64,000 nt of DNA, from contig CANQYM010000001.1 in NCBI GenBank assembly GCA_947628085.1, forward strand, positions 1-64,000. Direction: 5' to 3'. The notes below the pieces were generated by a model. That model worked only from the letters and a program-made list of their open reading frames with translations, searched no databases and was not told the origin of the DNA. Positions 37,364 through 47,366 of the stretch are shown here, piece by piece. The position numbers were made by a program, and so were the translations under genes. The first letter of the stretch is position 1. Each line of letters opens with the position of its first letter. This DNA is from an uncultured Clostridia bacterium (GTDB taxonomy: Bacteria > Bacillota > Clostridia > TANB77 > CAG-508).

Positions 37364-37852
37364 TTGGAAAATATAAAACATGATTTAATTGTAGTAGACT
37401 CAGAGCCTTCTATATTAGAATTTAAAGAAATAATTAAAGACATTGCAAAAAATCCTAATGTGTTAGCTTTAAAAGAGCGAGTTCAACATAAAAATAGATC
37501 AAGATATTATCATTGCTTATGTGTAGCATACAATACTTATTGTATATGTAAGAAATTAAAATTAGATTATATTTCTGCTACTAGAGGCGCTATGCTTCAT
37601 GACTTTTACTATTATGACTGGAGAGATAAAAACGTTGAAGATCAAAAAAAGTTTCACGCATTTAGACATCCACGTATAGCTTTAAATAATGCAACAGATA
37701 TTTTTGATTTAAATAATATTGAAAAAGATATTATTTTAAAACACATGTGGCCTCTAACTCTTAGATTTCCTGCATATAGAGAAAGTTATATTGTTACTTT
37801 GGTAGATAAATATTGTGCTACTCGTGAATTATTTAAAAATTTTAAAAAATAG
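37364..37852 (+). CDS. HD-domain phosphohydrolase
   Basis: 162 residues with a TTG start behind an AAGGAG box. The HD metal motifs are seen as HCLCVAYNTY (about 49), MLHDFYYYDW (about 73), HAFRHP (about 97) and an IILKHMWPL helix (about 123). Related proteins are predicted to hydrolyse phosphate esters in the cytoplasm; the substrate is unknown. Its place between dapA and dapB, with short gaps, suggests co-transcription with lysine/DAP synthesis. Confidence 0.82.
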   Translation: MENIKHDLIVVDSEPSILEFKEIIKDIAKNPNVLALKERVQHKNRSRYYHCLCVAYNTYCICKKLKLDYISATRGAMLHDFYYYDWRDKNVEDQKKFHAFRHPRIALNNATDIFDLNNIEKDIILKHMWPLTLRFPAYRESYIVTLVDKYCATRELFKNFKK

Positions 37853-37902
37853 TTTTATGGATTTTCTTAAAATCTAAATATTTATAAAGAGGAATATTAG
37901 TT

Positions 37903-38649
37903 ATGATAAGAGTTTTAATAAATGGATGTAATGGAAAAATGGGTCAAGAAGTTGCTAAATCTGTATTTTCAAATCCTGAAATTGAAGTATTATGTGGAGT
38001 AGATAGAATTGATACTGGAGATAATAGTTTTCCTGTTTTTACAAGTATTAATGATATAAATCTTATACCTGATGTAATAATAGATTTTTCTATTCCAGAA
38101 GCTACATTTAAAATTTTAGAATTTGCAAATGAACATAAAATTCCTACTGTTATAGCAACAACTGGTTTTACAGATGAAGAATTAAAAAGAATAAAAGAAT
38201 ATTCTAAAAACTTTGCAATATTTAAATCTGCAAATATGTCTTATGAAATAAATTTAATGGCAAAAATAGTTGCTGATCTTTCAAAAAAGCTTACAGATTC
38301 TGACATTGAAATTGTAGAAACTCATCATAATAGAAAAATTGATAGTCCAAGTGGAACTGCCCTTATACTTGCTGACAGTATAAATAATGCTTTAGATAAC
38401 ACAATGAATTATGAATATAATAGACATGAAAAACGTGAAAAAAGAAGTAAAAAAGAAATTGGTATTCATTCTATTAGAGGTGGAACTGAAGTTGGAAAGC
38501 ATAGTGTAATATTCTTTGGTCAAGATGAAAGCCTTGAAATTACACATAATGTAAATTCTAGATCAGTTTTTGCAAACGGAGCTGTTAAAGCTGCATTATT
38601 TACTGTTCACAAAGATTCCGGTTTTTATGATATGAGTGATATGTTTTAA
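37903..38649 (+). CDS. dapB: 4-hydroxy-tetrahydrodipicolinate reductase
   Basis: 248 residues. The Rossmann start VLINGCNGKMGQEV binds NAD(P)H, ATTGFT lies near 85, and the active-site motif ETHHNRKIDSPSGTA (about residues 145-159) is complete, followed by GGTEVGKHSVIFFG. It carries out the step after DapA. Last gene of the operon. Confidence 0.96.
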   Translation: MIRVLINGCNGKMGQEVAKSVFSNPEIEVLCGVDRIDTGDNSFPVFTSINDINLIPDVIIDFSIPEATFKILEFANEHKIPTVIATTGFTDEELKRIKEYSKNFAIFKSANMSYEINLMAKIVADLSKKLTDSDIEIVETHHNRKIDSPSGTALILADSINNALDNTMNYEYNRHEKREKRSKKEIGIHSIRGGTEVGKHSVIFFGQDESLEITHNVNSRSVFANGAVKAALFTVHKDSGFYDMSDMF

Positions 38650-38661
38650 AAAACATTTTAT

Positions 38662-38707
38662 AAACAAGAAAAGAGTATTCTAAAATGAATACTCTTTTTC
38701 TTGTTAT
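38662..38707 (+). terminator. Terminator of the dapA-dapB operon
   Basis: A long stem (AACAAGAAAAGAGTATTC with its near-complement) around a six-base loop, ending in a T-rich run. The rest of the 400-base gap up to 39048 holds further inverted repeats but no gene that I can support. Confidence 0.8.
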
Positions 38708-38850
38708 TCAATGCTCTTTTTTAAGTTAATATTCTATAAACATCAACTTATTTTCTATTTTAATTTAGGTATAAAGTATTTTTAAGAGTGTTTCAGAAAT
38801 TTTGCCTTAAAGAAAAAATAAAATTGACATTTGAAACTTTGAAAAAAACT

Positions 38851-38926
38851 ATATTTTAGGTTTTTAAATACAAAAAGCATTTATATAAAGTTGTTTATTA
38901 GCTTTATATAAATGCCCCTAAAATAT
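38851..38926 (-). terminator. Nested hairpin, probable terminator for the 794-residue membrane protein
   Basis: An inner perfect 14-bp stem (38877-38890 with 38902-38915) and an outer perfect 10-bp stem (38851-38860 with 38917-38926). On the minus strand the inner stem is followed by a U-rich tract. A further imperfect inverted repeat (about 38937-38962 with 39011-39035) lies between it and the gene end. Confidence 0.6.
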
Positions 38927-39048
38927 TTTCTCTTGCTTTTAACTTGATTTTTAAAAAGAAATAAACCTACTTTTAACCCCCTTAAAATAGAATGTTAGTA
39001 TTATAAATTGTTTTTTTATAAAAATCAAGTAAAAGGTGCGGTTTTATG

Positions 39049-41433
39049 CTATTTTTCTATTTTTTCTTTTATTCTTTTTATAGTTTCCCCTATATTTAAT
39101 TTATTTTCATTTGATTCATTTTTCATAGCAAATCCTATTAATATTGCACCTATTACCAATAAATAAATCCACCATGGAATTGAAAACCAAAATTCTCTAG
39201 TTAAGGCTAATACATTTACTATGATTGCTAGTATGCTTACCATACACAATGTTCCATATTTTTTTACATAGCTAAATATTACAAGTAACACAATAAACAT
39301 TACATATATCATTCCGTCAAATTCGTTTAAATATGTTATCATTGAAGAAAGGTAAATTATGCCTAATACTATGCCCTCAAAGATATCTAAATCAGATTGT
39401 ATATATTTTTGTATTATAGTTCTAAATAATAGTACTGTAAAAATTGTTATACCTATTATAATAGGAGAATTATATTCCAAATTCAAACTATCAATTATAG
39501 AACAATATAATAAAAGTCCCCCACAATATAGTAGTCCTTTAAATAAATCTTTTTCTTTATTACTGCTCATAAAGCATAAGTTTGCTAATGACCATATTAT
39601 AAAAAATATTTCTTTTGCATAAATACTATCAAAATATTTTAATGTACTTAGTAAATATATAAATGAGAAAATAGTTTCTATTGAAATCTTATTTTTATAT
39701 ATAGAAATTATTGTTAATGCAATTGTAGTTAAAATTAATAGTAATGTTGCATATAAAGCACTACTTGAATTAATGCTTCCTTTATCAATATTTCTTGATA
39801 ACATCATTAATAACCCAGTTGCTGGAATAATTTTTAAAAATTTATTTTCCCTATACTTAATATTATTAAATAATAAATAAGCTGAAAGAATAAATGCTAT
39901 AAGAATGTGTAATGTTTTATCATTATAGAAAAAGATTGCAATAACATATAGAACAGTTATATATATTTGTGATAACACTAAAAATGCTTTTCTTATATCA
40001 TTAAAGTTTGCTCTCATTTTCTGCATATTACTAATTTTTAAAAGTATTATTGCAAAAATTATATAAAAACAGAAATTTACATCTAGCTTACCTAGAATTT
40101 CATTTACTGATAAAATAATTGTAATTGGTATTAAATATGCCAAAAACTTTTTTCGAACTGTATTTACTTTACTTCTTGTATAAGCTATATAAGCAAAAAT
40201 TGTTTCTAAAAATGACACAATAAATGATTTCATAATTACAGCATCATCTGATATGGTTTGTCCATATACTATAAAAATGTATAACAAATTAACAATTAAT
40301 GAACTATTTTGTATGTTAATATCTGAACTTCTAGAAGATAATATTTCAATAGTAATAAATAAAGCTATGGAATATATTAAAGACATTGCTATTTTGTAAT
40401 CTGCTGAAATATTTAAATACGTGAAAAACAAGTAAATTCCAAATAAATATAAAGTTATATTAAATGAATAAGAAATCATTACAGGATTTTCTTTTCTTAG
40501 TAAGAAAAAGTTAATTGCTAAAATCGGGAATAATATTAATAGCCAAAAGTCAACTGTTTGAATAGAAAATACTAGTATAATTGCTACTAAATATGATATT
40601 CCTTCACATATATTTCTTATCCAATTTGTTTTTGTATTTAATTTTTCTTTAAACAATATTAACAAACAGTTATATATTAATATATTAATGCATATTAATA
40701 ATATATTTTCTGAAAAGATTAATGTGAACAATATAACTGCTAAAATTTGAGACAATATAGTTCCATAAAGTAATACTTTATCATGCTTTGTAAGATAATT
40801 ATATATGTATACAATTGCAGTTATTATAAATACTATGGTTAAATAAATGTATCGTCCTTCTCCCAGTATGGATAGAAATTCTCCAAATAATCCAAATAAA
40901 GAACAAGAAATTAAACATATTGGTATATAAGCCATTGCAATATAAAAGAATGCTTTACTGGCTTTAGGTAGATTAAGCTTATTTTTTGCAATATTACTTG
41001 CTCCATAAAAAACTCCTATTAATAATAGAATTACCATTGTTTTTACTATGTTTGCAATAGAGTACCAAGTAGAAGTTAAAAATACTATTGCAGATAAAAC
41101 TATTAATAATGCTCCTGTTACTAAAATTCCTGTGTTTCTGCTTTCTCTTTCTTGTTTTTCTTTTCTTGCTTTTAACTCTTCTTTTGAAATTTGTGTTTCT
41201 TGTATTTCTTGCGTTTGCTGTGCTTGTTGTGGTTGCTGTTGTGCTTGTTGAATTTGCTGTGGTTGGTGTGTTTCAGTTACTTGGGTAGATTCTAGTTTTT
41301 TCTCAACTACATTTTCTTTTAAGTAATTTTCTAGTTGCTTTTTTAATTCTTTATTTTCATTTTGCAATTTTGATATTTTTTTATTTGTATCATAAGCATA
41401 TAAAATGAAAATACATATAACAAGTAGTAACAT
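39049..41433 (-). CDS. Large polytopic membrane protein with Gln-rich linker (DUF2157/SCO7613-like)
   Basis: 794 residues. A first membrane helix (1-12) leads into a coiled coil with leucine/lysine heptads (about 17-45), then a low-complexity Gln/Pro/Ala/Thr tract (about 55-85), a charged helix, and some 20 membrane helices. The helices ending in GILVTGALLIVLSAIVFLTSTW resemble the start of the DUF2157/SCO7613-type membrane family. Function unknown. It shares a strand and a 15-base gap with the U32 gene upstream. Confidence 0.7.
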   Translation of the reverse strand: MLLLVICIFILYAYDTNKKISKLQNENKELKKQLENYLKENVVEKKLESTQVTETHQPQQIQQAQQQPQQAQQTQEIQETQISKEELKARKEKQERESRNTGILVTGALLIVLSAIVFLTSTWYSIANIVKTMVILLLIGVFYGASNIAKNKLNLPKASKAFFYIAMAYIPICLISCSLFGLFGEFLSILGEGRYIYLTIVFIITAIVYIYNYLTKHDKVLLYGTILSQILAVILFTLIFSENILLICINILIYNCLLILFKEKLNTKTNWIRNICEGISYLVAIILVFSIQTVDFWLLILFPILAINFFLLRKENPVMISYSFNITLYLFGIYLFFTYLNISADYKIAMSLIYSIALFITIEILSSRSSDINIQNSSLIVNLLYIFIVYGQTISDDAVIMKSFIVSFLETIFAYIAYTRSKVNTVRKKFLAYLIPITIILSVNEILGKLDVNFCFYIIFAIILLKISNMQKMRANFNDIRKAFLVLSQIYITVLYVIAIFFYNDKTLHILIAFILSAYLLFNNIKYRENKFLKIIPATGLLMMLSRNIDKGSINSSSALYATLLLILTTIALTIISIYKNKISIETIFSFIYLLSTLKYFDSIYAKEIFFIIWSLANLCFMSSNKEKDLFKGLLYCGGLLLYCSIIDSLNLEYNSPIIIGITIFTVLLFRTIIQKYIQSDLDIFEGIVLGIIYLSSMITYLNEFDGMIYVMFIVLLVIFSYVKKYGTLCMVSILAIIVNVLALTREFWFSIPWWIYLLVIGAILIGFAMKNESNENKLNIGETIKRIKEKIEK

Positions 41434-41448
41434 TTTTTTCTCCCTTCC

Positions 41449-42678
41449 TTATTTTTTCCTTCGTATAATCCAATTTTTTTCTACTTTTGTTGGTATTTGT
41501 AATAAAACTTTTTGTTCTGCCTTTCCAGGATTTACAGTGTCTATTTCTTCTAAGGTATCTGCATCCCACAATTTATTAATTGTAAATTTTAAAGGTTCAA
41601 TTTTACCAGGAATAATTAGTTCTAAATTATCTCCCACACTTAATTTATTTCTTATTTCTATTAAAACTTTATCTTCTCTTGTTTCAATTACTTTTCCACC
41701 AAATTCATAATCACTATTATATTGTCTACCAGAGTAATCTTGAAAATCTTTATTATTTCTATCGTTAAAATAAAAAGTTGTAAGTCCTCTTGTTTTTGTT
41801 TTTTCTAATTCTTCAATATATTTTTCAGCATTAAAATCTTTAGGATTTCTCATATAATCATCTATTGCATTTCTATATGCATTTATAACTGTTGCTATGT
41901 AATATTCTGTTTTTAGTCTTCCTTCTATTTTTACACTATCTATTCCCATATCTATAATTTCTGGAATTTCTTTAATTAAGCATAAATCTTTAGAAGAAAA
42001 AATGTATGTTCCTTTTTCATCTGTTTCAACAGGCATTAAGTTTCCTGGATTATTTGTTTCTTCAACATATACATTATAAGCCCATCTGCAACTTTGTGCA
42101 CAATCTCCTAAATTTCCACTTCTTCCAGCTAAAAATTCGCTTAAAAAGCATCTTCCTGAATATCCAAAACATAATGCACCATGTGCGAATATTTCAATTT
42201 CTAAGTCTTTTGGTTTATTTTGCAATATTGTTTTTATTTGTTCTTTATTTAATTCTCTTCCTAAAATTATTCTTTTAGCTCCATTTCTATACCAAAAGTT
42301 GCAAGTATGATAACTTACTGTATTTGCTTGTGTGCTAATATGAATAGGAATGTTTGGAGCATATTCTCTTACAATATCTACAACTCCACCATCTGCAACA
42401 ATAATTGCATCTGCTTTTAATCTATTAAGTTCTTGAGCTTGTCTTTTTATTTCTTCATAAGTTTCATCCCAAGCATAAATATTTATTGCAACATGAACCT
42501 TTTTTCCCAAGCTATGCGCATATTCAATAGTTTTTTCTAATTCATTTTCTTCAAGTTCTGATCTTGAACGTAAAGATAATTTTGGAGTGCCACAGTATAT
42601 TGCATCTGCTCCATACATAAAAGCAATTTTAGCTTTTTCAAAAGATCCTGCTGGAGCTAATAATTCGATTTTTTTCAT
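41449..42678 (-). CDS. Peptidase family U32 protein (RNA-hydroxylation type)
   Basis: 409 residues. The opening IELLAPAGSFEKAKIAFMYG, the GADAIYCG motif and the signature EIFAHGALCFGYSGRCFLSE...GDCAQSCRWAY (about residues 160-195, with conserved Cys residues that hold a cluster) identify the U32 family. Bacterial relatives (TrhP, RlhA) hydroxylate tRNA uridine 34 or 23S rRNA rather than cleave protein. I cannot tell which; the single-gene arrangement without a second U32 gene leaves it open. Confidence 0.9.
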   Translation of the reverse strand: MKKIELLAPAGSFEKAKIAFMYGADAIYCGTPKLSLRSRSELEENELEKTIEYAHSLGKKVHVAINIYAWDETYEEIKRQAQELNRLKADAIIVADGGVVDIVREYAPNIPIHISTQANTVSYHTCNFWYRNGAKRIILGRELNKEQIKTILQNKPKDLEIEIFAHGALCFGYSGRCFLSEFLAGRSGNLGDCAQSCRWAYNVYVEETNNPGNLMPVETDEKGTYIFSSKDLCLIKEIPEIIDMGIDSVKIEGRLKTEYYIATVINAYRNAIDDYMRNPKDFNAEKYIEELEKTKTRGLTTFYFNDRNNKDFQDYSGRQYNSDYEFGGKVIETREDKVLIEIRNKLSVGDNLELIIPGKIEPLKFTINKLWDADTLEEIDTVNPGKAEQKVLLQIPTKVEKNWIIRRKK

Positions 42679-42798
42679 ATATTTTTTCCTTTATTTAATT
42701 TTAAAATTTACTTAAAATATTATATCATCATAAAAGAAGTTATTCAAGGAATTTGAAGCCCAAGTTTGCTAAATTTTATTTTTAAAATTTTATATAAA

Positions 42799-42959
42799 AG
42801 TATATATTGGGTTTTATATTCCTTTAATTAGTAACTTGGTGTCGCAATCTCCTTTTTTTAAAATAAATAAAGGAAGATTGCTCCAATCGCCCTTCGCTTA
42901 CGCTTCGGTTGGTCGCTTACGCGTTACTAATTAAAGGAATATAAAACCCAATATATACT
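42799..42959 (+). repeat. Palindrome-embedded repeat, copy 3
   Basis: An 87-nt core (42836-42922) shared with copies 1 and 2, flanked by perfect 37-nt inverted arms (42799-42835 and 42923-42959) with no mismatch. The arms do not resemble those of the other copies. The core is richer in GC than its surroundings, has CGCTTACGC twice, and holds a hairpin GCAATCTCC/GGAAGATTGC. It fills the 339-base gap between the small anchored protein and the U32 gene. Confidence 0.9.
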
Positions 42960-43017
42960 GATTACATAAAAATAATTCTTAAAAAACACAATATGTTTTA
43001 AAGCAAATATCTGGAGA

Positions 43018-43344
43018 TTACAAACTCTCCAGATACTTTTTTCCTTCTTCTTTATTTAATATTTTCATATTTATATTTTCTTTTTCAAGTTCTTTTAAAA
43101 CACATACTGTATCATCTTCAGATTCTAAATCTATAACAACTAAATTATTGTAAAAATTTCTGCCAAAAGACAATTCTCTCACATAATTTTCTATTCCGTT
43201 TTCTACATTTTTTACTGTCATAATTAGCTTTATATTTTCTTCTATTTTATGATATGTATTGTTTCTAATAATTTCTTGTATCATTACTAAAATACCATAA
43301 AGAGCAAAACACCAAATTATACCATAAACAATAACTTCTAACAT
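43018..43344 (-). CDS. Small membrane-anchored protein, unknown function
   Basis: 108 residues. An N-terminal membrane helix (about 3-24) is followed by a soluble alpha/beta domain ending in VIDLESEDDTVCVLKELEKE. The start has a GGGAGG box. Not recognised; the soluble part resembles small regulator-like domains only in general pattern. It lies just downstream of the ribosomal operon terminator and before repeat copy 3. Confidence 0.65.
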   Translation of the reverse strand: MLEVIVYGIIWCFALYGILVMIQEIIRNNTYHKIEENIKLIMTVKNVENGIENYVRELSFGRNFYNNLVVIDLESEDDTVCVLKELEKENINMKILNKEEGKKYLESL

Positions 43345-43416
43345 ATTTTTCCTCCCTTTTAATTATTATGTTATATTTTATGTTTATTGATAAATTTATG
43401 TGAAGTATTTATGCAT

Positions 43417-43508
43417 AAAAAAAGAAGCCCTTTACTGAAATAACTCTTAGTTTATTTCATAACTTAAAGCACATTTTTGTGTTTTAAGTTTTGGCTTTCT
43501 TCTTTTTC
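43417..43508 (-). terminator. Branched terminator of the ribosomal superoperon
   Basis: On the minus strand an AAGAAGAAAGCC arm pairs with GGGCTTCTT, ending in a U run, and encloses two further hairpins (ACTTAAA.../TTTAAGT and GAAATAA.../TTATTTC). A simple GTGCTTT/AAAGCAC hairpin precedes it near 43528-43545. Confidence 0.75.
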
Positions 43509-43547
43509 TATGCATTTTTGAATGTGCTTTTATAAAGCACAAAGTTA

Positions 43548-44057
43548 TTAAACTAACATTAAAATTGCTGAATCAGCATTATCGCCTCTTCTTGGTTCCA
43601 TTTTTAATATTTTAGTATATCCACCAACTCTTCCTTCATATTTTGGAGCTAGTTCATTAAATAATTTATTCATTAAGTCTACACCATCAACTTTGTTGAT
43701 TTTCTTCATTATTTTTCTTCTAGCATTTAATCTTGATGGCATATCTTTTTGTCTTTTTTCCATTTTTTCTTCTTTAACAACTTTTAGATATTCTTTTCCA
43801 TTTTTGCTTTTTACTTTTTCTGTAACTTTTCTTCCATTGCTATCTACTTTTGCTTTAACTACTTTAACTTCTACTTCTTCAAAGTTTTTATGTTCTTTAA
43901 CAGCTAATGCTATAACACTATCAACAATTGATTTTACTTCTTTAGCTCTTGCTTCAGTAGTAATAATTTTACCATTTAAAATTAAATCTGTTGCTTGAGT
44001 TTTAAGCATTGCTAATCTTTGATCAGTTGGTTTTCCAAGTTTTCTTGTTCCTGCCAC
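43548..44057 (-). CDS. rplQ: Ribosomal protein bL17 with internal insertion
   Basis: 169 residues, against 112-130 in most bacteria. The core is normal (GTRKLGKPTDQRLAMLKTQA, TTEARAKEVK, and the end GGYTKILKMEPRRGD), but about 45 Lys/Glu-rich residues are inserted at roughly 60-105, before PSRLNARR. Similar long L17 proteins occur in other Clostridia. I chose the second of two in-frame GTG codons so that the protein begins MAGTRKLG. Last gene of the alpha operon. Confidence 0.95.
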   Translation of the reverse strand: MAGTRKLGKPTDQRLAMLKTQATDLILNGKIITTEARAKEVKSIVDSVIALAVKEHKNFEEVEVKVVKAKVDSNGRKVTEKVKSKNGKEYLKVVKEEKMEKRQKDMPSRLNARRKIMKKINKVDGVDLMNKLFNELAPKYEGRVGGYTKILKMEPRRGDNADSAILMLV

Positions 44058-44081
44058 TTTATTTTCCACCTTCCTTAAATA

Positions 44082-45029
44082 TTATTCTTCTTCTGATGTA
44101 AAGTTTAAACCTAAAGCAATTAATTTATTTGTAACTTCATCTAATGATTTTTTACCTAAGTTTCTAACTTTCATCATATCTTCTTGTGATTTCTTAGCTA
44201 AGTCTTCAACAGTTTGAATTCCTGCTCTCTTTAAGCAGTTGTATGATCTTACAGAAAGTTCTAATTCCTCGATAGGCATTTCTAAAACTTTCTCTTTCTT
44301 TGATTCTTCTTTTTCAACCATAACTTGAGTATTTTTAGCTGTTTCTGATAAGTCTATGAATAATTCCAAATGACCTGTCATAACTTTTGCAGCTAAACTT
44401 AAGGCTTCAAATGGTTTTAAACTACCATCTGTCCAAACTTCGATTGTTAATTTATCATAATCTACCATTTGACCAACTCTAGTATTTTCAACAGAATAAT
44501 TTACTTTTTTTACTGGAGTAAATATAGAATCTATTGCTAATACATCTATTGGACTGTTTTCTTTTTTGTTTTTCTCAGCAACATTGTATCCTCTTCCTCT
44601 GTTTACAGTCATTTCCATGTGTAAATCACAATTAGCTGAAGTTGTTGCTATATGTAGTTCTGGATTTAATATTTCAACTGTTCCATCTGTAACAATATCT
44701 GCAGCTTTTATTTCTCCAGCACCTTTGAAATCTATTCTTATAATTTTTTCTTCATTATCAAAAACTTTAAGTCTTACACTTTTTAAATTAACAATTAACT
44801 CAGGAACATCTTCTACGACACCAGGTACAGTAGAAAATTCATGTACTACGCCGTTAATTTTAACACTTGTTATAGCAGCTCCTGGTAAAGATGATAATAA
44901 GATTCTTCTTAAAGAATTTCCTATTGTCATACCATATCCACGCTCTAATGGTTCACATATGAATTTTGCATAATTCCTCTTATCGTCTGCCTCTACACAT
45001 TCGATGTTTGGTTTTTCAAATTCAATCAT
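44082..45029 (-). CDS. rpoA: RNA polymerase alpha subunit
   Basis: 315 residues. N-terminal dimerisation and assembly domain ([20 protein letters not shown]) and C-terminal DNA-contact domain ([22 protein letters not shown], then [15 protein letters not shown]). Placed between rpsD and rplQ as in other Firmicutes. Confidence 0.98.
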   Translation of the reverse strand: MIEFEKPNIECVEADDKRNYAKFICEPLERGYGMTIGNSLRRILLSSLPGAAITSVKINGVVHEFSTVPGVVEDVPELIVNLKSVRLKVFDNEEKIIRIDFKGAGEIKAADIVTDGTVEILNPELHIATTSANCDLHMEMTVNRGRGYNVAEKNKKENSPIDVLAIDSIFTPVKKVNYSVENTRVGQMVDYDKLTIEVWTDGSLKPFEALSLAAKVMTGHLELFIDLSETAKNTQVMVEKEESKKEKVLEMPIEELELSVRSYNCLKRAGIQTVEDLAKKSQEDMMKVRNLGKKSLDEVTNKLIALGLNFTSEEE

Positions 45030-45112
45030 TCTTACCTCCTAATAGGTTATTTTAACCCTATATAAAAAATTTAATATCTCTTTACGTACGTATCCTAAGT
45101 ATTTAAAAATTA

Positions 45113-45739
45113 TTATTTTGAATATAACTCTATGATTAAATGTTCCTCAACTGGTAAATCAATTTCTTCTCTATTTACAAGTCTTAAAACTTTAGCACTT
45201 AAGTTTTTGCTATCTAATTCTAACCATTCTGGAATTGGTCTAACAGATCCAGCTTCTGCATTTGCTTTTATTATGCTGTTATCTTTTCTAGATTCTCTAA
45301 CAGCAACAATATCACCTGGTTTTACTAAATAAGAAGCAATATCTGTTTTTCTTCCATTTACTTCTATATTTCCATGTGTTACTAATTGTCTTGCTTGTGG
45401 TCTTGAAACACCAAAACCTAATCTATAAACAACATTATCTAATCTACTTTCTAATATTTGTAAAAGATTTGTACCTGTAATACCTTTTTTATTAGAAGCC
45501 ATTTCAAAATATTTTCTAAATTGTTTTTCACCTACACCATAAAATGATCTAGTTTTTTGTTTTTCTCTTAATTGTGTACCGTATTCAGAAAGTTTTGATC
45601 TTTTTTGTCCATGTTGTCCTGGAGCATAATTTCTTCTTGTTACACTACATTTATCAGAATAACATCTTGAACCTTTTAAGAACAATTTTTGTCCTTCTCT
45701 ACGGCATATACGACATTGTTCGTCTTTATATCTTGCCAT
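45113..45739 (-). CDS. rpsD: Ribosomal protein uS4
   Basis: 208 residues, the standard length, with an N-terminal zinc-ribbon-like Cys set (CRICRREG...[11 protein letters not shown]) and an S4 RNA-binding domain ([14 protein letters not shown]...GRKTDI). In Clostridia it is encoded within the alpha operon, as here. Confidence 0.97.
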   Translation of the reverse strand: MARYKDEQCRICRREGQKLFLKGSRCYSDKCSVTRRNYAPGQHGQKRSKLSEYGTQLREKQKTRSFYGVGEKQFRKYFEMASNKKGITGTNLLQILESRLDNVVYRLGFGVSRPQARQLVTHGNIEVNGRKTDIASYLVKPGDIVAVRESRKDNSIIKANAEAGSVRPIPEWLELDSKNLSAKVLRLVNREEIDLPVEEHLIIELYSK

Positions 45740-45783
45740 TTGCTTAAATACACCTCTTTCTAAAATTCTTTATTTTATTTTCT

Positions 45784-46185
45784 CTATACTCTTCTTCTTT
45801 TTGGTGGTCTACAACCATTGTGTGGTATTGGAGTAACATCTTTAATCATTGTAATATCTAAACCAGCTGTTTGTAATGATCTAATTGCAGCTTCACGTCC
45901 AGCACCTGGTCCTTTAACATAAACATCAACAGTTTTTAATCCATGTTCCATTGCTGCTTTAGCTGCAGTTTCTGCTGCTTGGCCAGCTGCAAATGGTGTG
46001 CTTTTTCTAGAACCTTTAAAACCTAATTCTCCAGCACTTGCCCAAGAAATAACATTTCCTTGTGTATCTGTGATAGAAACTATTGTATTGTTAAAAGTAG
46101 AGTGAATATGAGCTGAACCTCTATCTATATTTTTTCTTTCTCTTCTTCTGATACCTGTTTTCTTAGCACTACTAGCTTTTGCCAT
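45784..46185 (-). CDS. rpsK: Ribosomal protein uS11
   Basis: 133 residues. Conserved segments [16 protein letters not shown] and the end [18 protein letters not shown] mark uS11 of the small-subunit platform. Confidence 0.98.
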   Translation of the reverse strand: MAKASSAKKTGIRRRERKNIDRGSAHIHSTFNNTIVSITDTQGNVISWASAGELGFKGSRKSTPFAAGQAAETAAKAAMEHGLKTVDVYVKGPGAGREAAIRSLQTAGLDITMIKDVTPIPHNGCRPPKRRRV

Positions 46186-46219
46186 TTGGTATTTACCTCC
46201 CTTAAAATTTATTTTCTAA

Positions 46220-46591
46220 CTAATTTGCTTTTTTACTTTTACTTACTAATTTTCTAGGACCTTTTCTTGTACGAGCGTTAGTTTTTGTTCTTTGTCCTCT
46301 TACAGGTAGTCCTCTTCTATGTCTAATTCCTCTATAGCATCCAATTTCAGTAAGTCTTTTAATATTTAAAGCTACTTCTCTTCTTAAGTCACCTTCAACT
46401 TTGTAATCTGCCATAGCTTTTCTTATTTGTCCAACTTGATCATCTGTTAGATCTTTTACTCTTGTATCTGGATTAACTCCTGCACTTTTAAGAATTTTTT
46501 GAGAACTAGGTAATCCTATACCATAAATATATGTTAATCCTACTTCTACTCTTTTTTCTCTAGGTAAATCAACTCCTGCTATACGAGCCAT
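46220..46591 (-). CDS. rpsM: Ribosomal protein uS13
   Basis: 123 residues starting [14 protein letters not shown]; the ATG six codons upstream overlaps the GGAGG box that serves the start at 46591, so it is not used. H2TH motif and basic C-terminal tail ([14 protein letters not shown]) present. Confidence 0.97.
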   Translation of the reverse strand: MARIAGVDLPREKRVEVGLTYIYGIGLPSSQKILKSAGVNPDTRVKDLTDDQVGQIRKAMADYKVEGDLRREVALNIKRLTEIGCYRGIRHRRGLPVRGQRTKTNARTRKGPRKLVSKSKKAN

Positions 46592-46742
46592 AAATTTTTG
46601 CACCTCCATAAATTTTCATCTTTACTTTGTTTTGCTAAAACAAATAAACCTGAAATGTATTTTACTTTAGAATATAATCTATTTTAAAAATAAATTTATA
46701 TCTAACATAAAATAGTAATTTATTTATTTTAACATATATATA

Positions 46743-46796
46743 AACACAATATGAATATCAGACTAGATAAATCTGACAGCCGCTCCATTTTGTGTT
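46743..46796 (-). other. Structured RNA hairpin between rpmJ and rpsM
   Basis: In the 226-base gap an outer stem (46743-46749 with 46790-46796) and an inner TCAGA/TCTGA stem form a 54-nt hairpin in the operon mRNA. No U run follows, so it may be a control or processing site rather than a terminator. Confidence 0.5.
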
Positions 46797-46817
46797 AATA
46801 TCTAAATAGTTTAATTA

Positions 46818-46931
46818 CTAGCCTTGTCTTTGTTTATGTTTTGGGTTTTCACAAATTACTCTAACAACGCCTTTTCTTTTGATAATTTTGCATTTTTCGC
46901 AAATTTTCTTTACTGATGGTCTTACTTTCAT
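46818..46931 (-). CDS. rpmJ: Ribosomal protein bL36
   Basis: 37 residues, found by translating the minus strand: [20 protein letters not shown] at the start and KHKQRQG before a TAG stop. The zinc-binding type with CEKC, a third Cys (VICEN) and a His. A GGAGG box precedes the ATG. Confidence 0.95.
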   Translation of the reverse strand: MKVRPSVKKICEKCKIIKRKGVVRVICENPKHKQRQG

Positions 46932-47043
46932 TTCTATTTTTCCTCCTAAAAATTTATTTATCGATAAAGATTTTCTCTTAAGCCTAGCTTATTACACACC
47001 CAAATTACACTAAACTTTAAAGAACATCTTATTTTTTTAAATA

Positions 47044-47262
47044 TTATTTTGCTCTCCAAGTAATTCTACCTTTAGATAAATCATATGGTGAAAGCTCTAG
47101 CTTTACTTTATCTCCTGGCAAAATTTTTATGTAGTTCATTCTTAACTTTCCTGATATATGAGCTAATACTTGATGTCCGTTTTCTAATTCGACTTTAAAA
47201 TTTGTATTTGGTAATGTTTCAATTACAGTACCTTCTACTTCAATTACATCTTCTTTAGACAA
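47044..47262 (-). CDS. infA: Translation initiation factor IF-1
   Basis: 72 residues, a single OB-fold. Conserved [28 protein letters not shown] and [21 protein letters not shown]. In the usual place between map and rpmJ. Confidence 0.98.
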   Translation of the reverse strand: MSKEDVIEVEGTVIETLPNTNFKVELENGHQVLAHISGKLRMNYIKILPGDKVKLELSPYDLSKGRITWRAK

Positions 47263-47366
47263 AATTAAATCCCCCTTATATCAGCACAAATAAGCCCTTT
47301 CAGGCATATTTTGGCTTATTATTTTAGCTTCTTCGAGCAATAAATCTAGAATATTATATAGTATTT

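Noticed and set aside
41190..41280. Short tandem repeat of CAA/CAG-like units
   Set aside because: It encodes the Gln-rich linker of the 794-residue membrane protein and is not a separate repeat locus.
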